Assembly (NCBI RefSeq): GCF_029167375.1
Contig: NZ_JARFTP010000022.1
Coordinates: forward strand, 1-64,000
DNA length: 64,000 nucleotides
Reading direction: 5' to 3'
Origin: Tsukamurella sp. 8F
GTDB taxonomy: Bacteria; Actinomycetota; Actinomycetes; Mycobacteriales; Mycobacteriaceae
The notes below the pieces were generated by a model, which saw only the letters and a program-made list of their open reading frames with translations, was not told the DNA's origin and did no database searches. Positions 1-7,900 of the stretch are shown here, piece after piece. Positions within the stretch are counted from its first letter, which is position 1; each line of letters starts with the position of its first letter. The position numbers were made by a program, and so were the translations under genes.

Positions 1-32
1 CCCCCCCCCCCGAACTCCGCGATGCCGACGAT

Positions 33-1019
33 TTACTTACCGAACCAACCGGTCCGCTGCATCTGCCAGACCTGATCCTGCCAGTAGCCCCACGTGTGGG
101 TGCCCGCCGGCGGGAAGTCGTAGTGGACGTTGCTCAGACCCGCCTTCTGTGCGGCGCTCTGGAAAGCGCGCGCCTGCGACAGCGCGAGCACCTCGAGCGG
201 CACACCCTGGACGACGTCGGCCGCGGTCGGGTGCGGCGTGTACTTGCCGAACACGCCGTTACCGGCCGAGATCCACAGCGGGATGCCCTTGAAGCGGTTC
301 ACCTGCACCGTCGGGTCGTTGAGCGCCCAACGGGAGTCGAAGGGGCCGCCCCACATATCGAGGCCGGCGTTGTACCCGCCCGAGTCGAGCGACGCGATGC
401 CGACCGCGACCGGCATCCCCGGCGCCGACAGGTTGTCCATGCCGGACAGGGACGCGGCGCGCTTGTAGAAGCCGCCCGAGTTGAGCGCATTGATCATGGC
501 CGCGCTACCCGACATCGAGAGACCGACCAGCGAGACGTTGCTCGAATTGAGCCCGATGCTCTTGATGTACGCCGGGAGGCTGTTCTTCAGGAAGGTGCCC
601 CAGGTGTAGCGGTACTGCTGGTTGTTGGTGCTCGACTTGTTCTGCCAGTCGGTGAACCAGCTCGAGGTGCCGCCGACCGGCATCACGACGTTGATGCCCT
701 TCTGCGACAGGAACGCGACGTTGGAATCGCGCTCCCAGCCGGAGACGTCCCAGGTGGCGCGCAAGCCGTCCAGGAAGACCACCGTCGGCGCCTTGCTCGG
801 CGCAGTGGTCGTCGAAGGCCAGGTGCGAACCTTGACGTTGGGCATACCGGCGCCGTTCACGAACGCCTGCTTGAAGCCCTTCGGCGGTTTCTTGTCACCA
901 CCGGGTCCCCACGCGTTGGCGGCGCCGATCTGACCGGTGACGCCCGCGAGCGACGGAATCGCGGCGATAGCCACCGCGGCGGCAGCCGCGCGCTTGGCCC
1001 ATCCCTTACGCAAACGCAT
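33..1019 (-). CDS. antigen 85-type mycolyltransferase (secreted esterase)
   Basis: Predicted secreted mycolyltransferase of the antigen 85 family (328 aa), which moves mycolic acids from trehalose monomycolate to trehalose or arabinogalactan in the cell envelope. The N-terminus is a typical signal peptide (basic MRLRKGWAKR, then an Ala-rich core ending near AANA, residue 36). The alpha/beta-hydrolase triad can be placed by family pattern: Ser168 in GLSMSG, Glu276 in PLEVL and His308 in GTHTWGYW; the last matches the family's HSWxYW motif. I chose the ATG at 1019 rather than an earlier in-frame codon because an AGGAGGAG ribosome site lies just upstream and because it puts the signal peptide at the N-terminus. 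The protein has no LGFP repeats, unlike the paralogue at 15884-17557. It stands alone, with its own promoter at 1175-1203. The family call is firm; the acceptor substrate is not known. Confidence 0.9.
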   Translation of the reverse strand: MRLRKGWAKRAAAAAVAIAAIPSLAGVTGQIGAANAWGPGGDKKPPKGFKQAFVNGAGMPNVKVRTWPSTTTAPSKAPTVVFLDGLRATWDVSGWERDSNVAFLSQKGINVVMPVGGTSSWFTDWQNKSSTNNQQYRYTWGTFLKNSLPAYIKSIGLNSSNVSLVGLSMSGSAAMINALNSGGFYKRAASLSGMDNLSAPGMPVAVGIASLDSGGYNAGLDMWGGPFDSRWALNDPTVQVNRFKGIPLWISAGNGVFGKYTPHPTAADVVQGVPLEVLALSQARAFQSAAQKAGLSNVHYDFPPAGTHTWGYWQDQVWQMQRTGWFGK

Positions 1020-1174
1020 TCCTGCTTCTCCTCCTGTCGAGTGCGCCCGGGTCGGGCGACTCACGCTGCCATCCCTCGTCAGTCGCACCGGTCCAGAGAG
1101 TCGCCGACGGGCGTCCACCGCGTGCTCGACGTGATGGATCCAGACCGGAAACCGGCCGCAGGGTGTCGCTGAGC

Positions 1175-1203
1175 ACTCTATGCGACTGACCGGAACCTGA
1201 CAA
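1175..1203 (-). promoter_or_regulatory. promoter of the mycolyltransferase gene
   Basis: On the minus strand TTGTCA (1198-1203) and TAGAGT (1175-1180) are separated by 17 nt, a good sigma-70/SigA-type promoter. It would start transcription near 1168 and give a leader of about 150 nt before the ATG at 1019. This is sequence evidence only. Confidence 0.5.
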
Positions 1204-1446
1204 ACCCCGAAGCGAATCCGATGCGGACCGCGGTTTCAGTGAACGCCCGCGTACACGCTGTCAACGCAGGTGGGGGAGGTGTTCCGCGAGCCCACCAGGT
1301 GGACTGACCACCGCGGCGTCGATCGTTACCTCAGTTGTGTTTCAGGCTTCTCTCAGTAAACCGCGATGCAGGCGGCACAGACTGACACCGGCCTCTCAGG
1401 TTCACGCGGCGCCTGAACCTGTCGCCCCGGCGGACGGGTCGCTAGC
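1204..1446. other. intergenic region without a gene
   Basis: This is the remainder of the 427-base divergent gap between the mycolyltransferase and the GAF-domain gene. Besides the promoter at 1175-1203 I see no convincing ORF, RNA or repeat. The promoter of the rightward gene must lie here, but no clear -35/-10 pair stood out. Confidence 0.4.
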
Positions 1447-1986
1447 GTGGCCCGGGTGTCCTTCGCACTCCCCGAACTCAGCGGTTCCACCGCCGAACGT
1501 TACGCCGACCTGGCCGCAGCCGCGGCCGCGCTGACCGACGGCGAACTCGACCCCATAGCGAACGCCGCCAACCTGTCTGCCCTGGTCAAGGCCGCGGTGC
1601 CCGATCTGAACTGGGTCGGTTTCTATTTCTACGACGGCACCGAGCTGGTCGTCGGACCGTTCCAGGGACTCCCCGCGTGCATCCGCATCCCGCTGACTCG
1701 TGGGGTCTGCGGTGCGGCCGCCCGCACCCGCACCACGCAGCGGATCGACGACGTGCACGCCGTCGCCGACCACATCGCCTGCGACGCGGCGACCAACTCC
1801 GAGCTCGTGGTACCGCTCGTGGGGTCCGGTGACGAGTTGCTCGGCGTCTTCGACCTCGACAGCGAGCGGCGCAGCCGCTTCACCGATGACGACCAGGCCG
1901 GCCTCGAGGCGATCGCCCGGGTGTACGTCGAGTCGCTGCAGCCTGGACGGGTGGAGTCGCTGCGGCCACAGCGCGCGCGGCCCTAG
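1447..1986 (+). CDS. msrC: free methionine-(R)-sulfoxide reductase, GAF domain (MsrC/fRMsr type)
   Basis: Single GAF-domain protein of 179 aa that matches the free methionine-(R)-sulfoxide reductase family, a cytosolic antioxidant enzyme that reduces free Met-R-sulfoxide. The family signature is clear: NWVGFYFYDG, then VVGPFQG, and three conserved cysteines, Cys78 (ACIRIP), Cys88 (RGVCG) and Cys112 (HIACDA), followed by NSELVVPLV. In this family the Cys pair and the resolving Cys carry out catalysis by disulfide exchange. The start is GTG at 1447; a second in-frame GTG at 1456 would remove three residues and cannot be excluded. The gene converges on the FAD oxidase, and their stop codons overlap in one CTAG (1983-1986). 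Confidence in the family is high. Confidence 0.9.
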   Translation: MARVSFALPELSGSTAERYADLAAAAAALTDGELDPIANAANLSALVKAAVPDLNWVGFYFYDGTELVVGPFQGLPACIRIPLTRGVCGAAARTRTTQRIDDVHAVADHIACDAATNSELVVPLVGSGDELLGVFDLDSERRSRFTDDDQAGLEAIARVYVESLQPGRVESLRPQRARP

Positions 1987-3335
1987 AACGCCCGGCCGGG
2001 GTTCAGCAGGTTCTTCGGATCGAACACGGCCTTGATCCCCCGGTGCAGCCCGAGTACGTCCTCCCCCAGTTCCTGGCCGGTCCAGCGCGCCTTGAGCACC
2101 CCGACTCCGTGTTCGCCGGTCAGCGTTCCACCCAGCTCGAGCGCGGCCGTGAACACCTCGTCGGCGGCGTCCCAGATCGCCTGCGGCACCTCGGCCACGT
2201 CGTGCGGATAGATCAGCGTCGGATGCAGGTTGCCGTCGCCCGCGTGTGCGCATGTGGGGATGTCGACCCCGTACTTCGCGGCGATCGCCTCGATCCGCGC
2301 GAACATCTCGGGCAGCTTGGATCGCGGGACGCCCACGTCCTCGGAGAAGATGTTGCCCGCGTTCTCGTAGGCGTGGAATGCCGCTCGGCGCACCGCGAGC
2401 AGCTCGTCGGTCTCGGCCTGGTCGTCGGATACCACCACGTAGTGCGCTCCAGCCGCCTCGAACTTGCGCTCCAGCACCGCGGCATCCTCGGGTGTCGACG
2501 CCTGCCCGATCAACATCGCGATGGTCGAGTCCTCGAGCCCGAAGGGGCGCAGGTCCTGCACGACTTCGAGCGTGCGCCGGTCCATCAGCTCCATCAGGGC
2601 CGGAGTGACACCCGAGGCGACGACTGCCGCAACGGCACTCGCCGCGCAGACGACGTCCGGGAAGGAGGCGGCGATCGTGGTCGGCCGGTGTGCCGGGGCG
2701 GGCTTGAGCTTGACCGTCACCGTCGTCACGATGCCGAGCGTGCCCTCGCTCCCGCACAGCAGCTGCGTGATGTCGTAGCCGGTGACGCCCTTGACGGTGC
2801 GGCGGCCGGTCTCGAGCACACGGCCGTCGGGCAGCACGACCTCGAGCCCCAGCACGTATTCCCTTGTCACGCCGTACTTCACGCAGCGCAGACCGCCCGC
2901 ATTGGTGGCGACGTTGCCACCGATCGTGCACATCATCAGCGAGGAGGGATCCGGCGGGTACATCAGCCCGTGCTCGCGCGCGGCGGCATCGAGATCGGCG
3001 TTGATGACGCCCGCTTCGGCGACGGCGTACTGGTCCGGGGCGCTGATCTCGCGGATCGCGTTCATCTTGGCGAGCGAGATGATCACGCAGCCGTCGAGTG
3101 CGCTCGCGCCGCCCGCCAGACCGCTGCCCCCGCCGCGCGGGATCATCACCACGTCGTTCGCGTAACACCAACGGGCTGTGCGCGACACGTCGTCGGTGCA
3201 TTCCGCGACTACGACGGCGAGCGGGACGCCCCCACGCACGGGCGAACAGTGGTCGTTGCTGTACGCCGCGGTGACGTCGGGGTCCGTGAGGACCGAGCCG
3301 CGCAGCGTGGGGAAGTCGCCGGGCAGGGCCGTCAC
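1983..3335 (-). CDS. FAD-linked oxidase, GlcD/glycolate oxidase-like
   Basis: FAD-dependent 2-hydroxy-acid dehydrogenase of the vanillyl-alcohol oxidase/PCMH superfamily (450 aa, the usual GlcD size). It shows the N-terminal FAD-binding fold (IPRGGGSGLAGGA, then TIGGNVATNAGG and VKGVTGYDI/GSEGTLGI) and the C-terminal FAD-linked oxidase domain with HAGDGNLHP and GEHGVGVLK near the end. The family oxidises glycolate, D-lactate or similar 2-hydroxy acids; the exact substrate cannot be read from sequence. The start is GTG at 3335, two bases after the accD4 stop, so the gene is the distal member of the fadD32-pks13-accD4 transcription unit. An open frame continues upstream inside accD4 but is antisense-like and not coding. 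Whether it has a role in mycolate metabolism is open. Confidence 0.88.
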   Translation of the reverse strand: MTALPGDFPTLRGSVLTDPDVTAAYSNDHCSPVRGGVPLAVVVAECTDDVSRTARWCYANDVVMIPRGGGSGLAGGASALDGCVIISLAKMNAIREISAPDQYAVAEAGVINADLDAAAREHGLMYPPDPSSLMMCTIGGNVATNAGGLRCVKYGVTREYVLGLEVVLPDGRVLETGRRTVKGVTGYDITQLLCGSEGTLGIVTTVTVKLKPAPAHRPTTIAASFPDVVCAASAVAAVVASGVTPALMELMDRRTLEVVQDLRPFGLEDSTIAMLIGQASTPEDAAVLERKFEAAGAHYVVVSDDQAETDELLAVRRAAFHAYENAGNIFSEDVGVPRSKLPEMFARIEAIAAKYGVDIPTCAHAGDGNLHPTLIYPHDVAEVPQAIWDAADEVFTAALELGGTLTGEHGVGVLKARWTGQELGEDVLGLHRGIKAVFDPKNLLNPGRAF

Positions 3336-3337
3336 GG

Positions 3338-4921
3338 CTAGATCGGCATCAGGTACGAGCGGCGCGGCGCACGCTGAAGCTCCTTGTCCTGCAACTGCGA
3401 CAGGCACTTCCGGATCAACAGGCGTGTGTCCTTGGGTTCGATGACGCCGTCGATGTAGCCGCGCTCGGCCGACAACCACGGGGTCGCCATGAACTGGTTG
3501 TAGAAGTCGATGAACGCCTGACGGATCGCGGGACCGTTCTCGCCGGCCTCCTCGATCTCGCGCCGCTTGATGATTGCGGCGGCACTCTCCGCGCCCATGA
3601 CGGCGAGACGCGCAGTGGGCCACGCGAACGAGAAGTCCGCGCCCAACTGCTTCGATCCCATCACGGCCCATGCACCCCCGTACGCCTTGCGGAGCACGAT
3701 GGTCACCTTGGGCACGGCCGCCTCGACATAGGCGTAGATGAACTTGCCCGACCGGCGGATGGTGCCGATCCGCTCCTCCTCGAGGCCCGGGAGGATGCCC
3801 GGCACATCGACGAGGAACACGAGCGGGATGTTGAAGCCGTTGCACAGCCGGACGAACCGCGCGGCCTTCTCCGAGGCCTGCGTGTCCAGAGTGCCGGCCA
3901 TGAACATCGGCTGGTTCGCGACGACACCGACGGGTGAGCCGTCGACGCGGGCGAAACCGCACACCAGGTTCTGCGCCCACAGCTCGGCATACTCGAGGAA
4001 GTCACCGTCGTCGAACACCCGGAGGATTACGTCGTGGATGTCGTACCCGGCGTTGTCGCTGTCGGGGATGATCGTCTCGAGCTCGAGGTCCGACGGCGTC
4101 AGCTCGGGCTCGAGGCCCGGGTTCACGACGGGAGGGCGCTGGTGGCTCGTGGTCGGCATGAAGGACAGGTAGCGCTTGACCCAGTCGAATGCCGCCTTCT
4201 CGTCCTTCGCGACGTGGTGCAGGTTGCCCCACGTCGCCTGGCGGACCGCGCCGCCCAGATCCTCGGCGCTCGTGGTCTCGCCCGTGACCGGGCGCAGCAC
4301 CTCGGGGCCGGTGACGAACATGTAGGCCTGATCCTCGACACCGACGAGCACGTCCGTGTTGGCGGGGGCGTAGACGGCGCCGCCGACGCACTTTCCGAGG
4401 ATCATCGAGATCTGCGGGACCATGCCGCACAGGCCGTCCTGGTGGCGGCCGAGTTCGGCGTACCACGCCAGCGACGTCGCGGCGTCCTGGATGCGTGCAC
4501 CACCCGAGTCGTTGATGCCGACGACGGGCATGCCGGCGGTGGCGGCGAAGTCGTAGAGCTTGACGACCTTGCGGCCGAACATCTCCCCGACGGTGCCGCC
4601 CGCGACGGTCTGATCGTGGCTGAACGCCGCGACGGGACGACCGTCGACCTTGCCGTAGCCGATGACGACCCCGTCGCCGATCGGGTTCTTGGGGTCGCCC
4701 GGCGTCTTGGCGAGCTGATCCATCTCGACGAAGGTGCCCTCGTCGAACAGCATGTGCATGCGCTGGCGGGCACTCGGGAGCCCCCGCTCGGCACGCCGCG
4801 CCTTGGCCCGCTCGCTACCCGGATCCTGAGCCTGGTCGAGCCTGCGATGCAGGTCCGCCAGCTTGCCCGCGGTGGTGTGCAGGTCCAGGGCGGCGCCTGA
4901 GTTCGCGGATAGATCAGTCAC
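3338..4921 (-). CDS. accD4: acyl-CoA carboxylase beta subunit AccD4
   Basis: Carboxyltransferase (beta) subunit of the long-chain acyl-CoA carboxylase that, with AccA3, AccD5 and AccE in related species, carboxylates a C22-C26 acyl-CoA. The product is the extender that Pks13 condenses with the meromycolate. The protein is 527 aa with the two-domain crotonase fold: the N-terminal oxyanion motif GINDSGGARIQ around residues 135-145 and the C-terminal RKAYGGAWAVMGSKQLGAD around 410-430. It lies directly downstream of pks13 (10-nt gap), as in all mycolate producers, which fixes the paralogue as AccD4 rather than AccD5. The start is GTG, and a TAGGGT box seven bases upstream (4929-4934) may give an additional leaderless transcript. 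Confidence 0.95.
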   Translation of the reverse strand: MTDLSANSGAALDLHTTAGKLADLHRRLDQAQDPGSERAKARRAERGLPSARQRMHMLFDEGTFVEMDQLAKTPGDPKNPIGDGVVIGYGKVDGRPVAAFSHDQTVAGGTVGEMFGRKVVKLYDFAATAGMPVVGINDSGGARIQDAATSLAWYAELGRHQDGLCGMVPQISMILGKCVGGAVYAPANTDVLVGVEDQAYMFVTGPEVLRPVTGETTSAEDLGGAVRQATWGNLHHVAKDEKAAFDWVKRYLSFMPTTSHQRPPVVNPGLEPELTPSDLELETIIPDSDNAGYDIHDVILRVFDDGDFLEYAELWAQNLVCGFARVDGSPVGVVANQPMFMAGTLDTQASEKAARFVRLCNGFNIPLVFLVDVPGILPGLEEERIGTIRRSGKFIYAYVEAAVPKVTIVLRKAYGGAWAVMGSKQLGADFSFAWPTARLAVMGAESAAAIIKRREIEEAGENGPAIRQAFIDFYNQFMATPWLSAERGYIDGVIEPKDTRLLIRKCLSQLQDKELQRAPRRSYLMPI

Positions 4922-4928
4922 GTGCTCG

Positions 4929-4934
4929 ACCCTA
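4929..4934 (-). promoter_or_regulatory. candidate leaderless -10 box for accD4
   Basis: TAGGGT on the minus strand ends exactly 7 nt before the GTG start of accD4, the spacing expected of leaderless actinobacterial transcripts (TANNNT). Its first three bases are the pks13 stop codon. The identical box and spacing occur before serS (62186-62191). Confidence 0.4.
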
Positions 4935-7900
4935 ACGCTTGTCGGTGCGGGCGCGGTCCAGCGCCTCGCTCATGTGGGTGGCCACCTTGCCGATGTACGG
5001 CTCGTCGATGATCTGCAGGTGGTCGCCGCCGACCTTGACCAGATCGAGCTTCTCCGCGACCTCGCCCCAGCCGCCGTCGGGTGCGACCTCCGCGAACGCG
5101 GGCTCCAACTCGATGGCCCCGTCATGCATACGGTCGGCGCGGTACAGCGTGACGGTGCCCTCGAACCGGCCGTAGTCGGCAGGGTTCAGCTTGAGTAGCG
5201 CACGGTTGTCGATGAACGACGTGCGCTGATGCTCGACCATGGCGCCCGAGATCTTCTTATCCGACAACTGTGCCAGCTCCATGAGGATCCGGATCTGGCC
5301 CTCGTCGTCGGCTTCGAGCAGGCGATCCATCGGCAGCTCGATATCTGCGGGGATGTCGTAGTTCTTGCGCGCGAAGGCCTCCCAGCGCTCCAGCCGGGCA
5401 CGCTTCTCGTCGGGCTCGTCGGTGAGCGGAACCGTCGGACCCACCACGTCGAGCAGTCCGAGGTAGGCGATTTCCGCGCCCTCGGACTGCAGCAGCCGCG
5501 CTGTGCCGTAGGCGAGCGCGCCGCCGAGGCTCCAGCCGGCCATGTAGTACGGGCCCTCGGGCTGGAGTTCCTTGATCCTGGGTAGGTACTGGCGACACCG
5601 CTCCTCGATCGAGCCCTCGACGCGCTCGAGGCCGTAGATCGGCAGGTCCTCGGGGAGCTTCCGTAGCAGCGCCTCGTAGGCCATCGTATTGCCACCCGCG
5701 GGGTGGAAGAGGAAGAGCGGCTTACGATCCGACGATTCGGGTTTGCGCAGGGTGCGCACGAAGCCCTCGACCGGCGTCGCGTCGTCCATCTGCTCGCGCA
5801 CGTAGCCGGACATCTCCTCGATGTTCTTCGAGTCGATGATGTCCTCGATGTCGATCTCGCCGCCGCCCGCGCGCTCCGTGAGACGCGCGGTCAACTTCTG
5901 GGCGACCTCCTCCGCGAGGACCGGAAGCTCGTTGAACACGCCACCGGGCGATGCACCGACGACGATGGCATATGTCGCGAACGTCAGGCGCTCGGCCGCA
6001 TCACGCGGCGGTACGCCCACATCGGCTGCGTCCGCGACGGCTGCCTGGTCCATGACGTCCACATCGGCCGAATCCACTTTTGTAGCAGAGACTTCCGAGT
6101 CGGCGGCGGGCTCCGGCGCGGCGGCTGAAGGCTCGACGGACTCCGGCTCGGCGGCGGGTGCGTCCTTCTTCGCCGCGGCCTCTGCCTTGGCAGCCTTCAT
6201 CAGCTCGGCGAGCTGGGCCGCGTCGGCGACCTCGCCGTCCTTGCCGGCCTGGTGCTCAGCCAGCGCATCCACCTGATCCCGGTGCGTCACAGCGTATTCC
6301 ACGAACTCGACGACGTCGTTGAAGGACGCCTCACGCACGGCCTGGATCTGGATCGGCGGGATGTCGAACTCGTACTCGGTGCGGTTCTTGATGCGCATCG
6401 CGATCAGGGAATCCATACCCAGGTCGATCAGCGGGATCTCCTTGGGCAGATCCTCCAGCTCGAAGCCCATCGTCTCCGAGATGATCGTGCCGAGGCGGTG
6501 CTCCACCGACTCTCCCGACGCGGAATCCCAACGCTCCGAGGCGCCTTCGACGGGCGCCGGGGCCTCCTCCGAGACCGTGATCTCCGGCTCGTCGCCGGCG
6601 ACGGCCACTCCGGCCGCGGCGACCGGCGGCGCAGCCTTCGTGATCTTCGGTTCCGCGATACTGCCTGCGCCCTCGCCGCCCACGACGACCGCGTCCAGCA
6701 GCAGCCGGAAGACGGCCGTTGCGGCATTCGATCCGTTCGCGGCGCCGAGGTTCTCGTGCACCTGGATCGACGCACCGCCCGGATGCGGAGTCAGGGTCGT
6801 CGTGAGGGTCTCACCCGACTGGGGCGAGCCGTGCTCCACCGCCGCGGTGACCGCGGCGCCGTCGAGCACCTGGCCCGCGGCGATGCGGGCGAGGTCGACA
6901 AGGGACACCTCGGTCCGGTCGCCCAGGGTGAGAGCGGCGGCTTCGAGCTGCCACACGTGCCGGCCGTCGGGCAGGGCCACATGACTGCCCGGAACGCTGC
7001 CGGAGCCGCCCTCGGGCAGCTTGGTATCGATCCAGATCGGCTTGCGCTGGAAGCGGGTTCGCGGGATCGGGGCATAGCGGCCGGGGCCGAACAGCGATGC
7101 GACGTCGAGGTCGTGGCCGCGCGAGTACACCGTTGCGAGCGCGGTGAGGATCGTGCCGGGCTCGTCCTCCTTGCGCTTCAGCGTCTGCACCAGCGCGGCG
7201 TCCTGGATCCCGTTGCCGAACGTGACCGCGGCGACCGAGATCAGCGTGATGGGGTTCGGCGAGAACTCGACGAACGTGCGGTACCCGTCCTCGACGGCCT
7301 TCTCGACGGCCTGTGTGAACCACACGCTGTGCCGCAGGCCCTTGATCCAGTAGTCCACGTCGTGCACGGGCGGATGCCCGGCGCGATAGAACTGATCCTT
7401 GTTGACCGTCGAGTACATCGGGTACTTCAGCGGATGCGGCTCGACGCCCATCAGCTCCGCCTGCAGCTCACCCAGCAGCGGGTCCATCTGCGATGTATGC
7501 GACGCGCCTCTCGTGACCAGCTTGCGGGCCATCAGACCCTTGGCCTCGGTCTCGGCGACGATCTGGTCGATCACCTTGCCCGGCCCGCCGATGACGGTGT
7601 GCGTGGGCGCCGCGTACACACAGATCTCGAGGCCGTCGTACTCACCGAGCACGGTGTCGATGTCGGCGGCGCTGTACTCGACCAGCGCCATGAAACGCTC
7701 CATCTCCTCGGGGAGCATGGCCTCGCCCTCGCCCATCAGGCGCGAACGGTTGCAGATCACGCGTACCGCATCCTCGAGGGACAGGCCACCCGTGAGCCAG
7801 GCGGCCGTCGCCTCGCCCATGGAGTGCGGGAGTACGACACCCGGTTCGATGCCGTGGTGGCGGAACAGGCCCACGAGCGCGACCTGGATCGCGAAGATGC

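Noticed and set aside
1-32. C-rich start of the window as a terminator or gene end
   Set aside because: Only 32 bases are available and no stem or frame can be supported.
2043-3341. Long rightward open frame opposite the FAD oxidase
   Set aside because: It is a high-GC antisense shadow: Arg/His/Gly/Val-rich composition with no domain, while the opposite strand encodes a complete recognisable enzyme.
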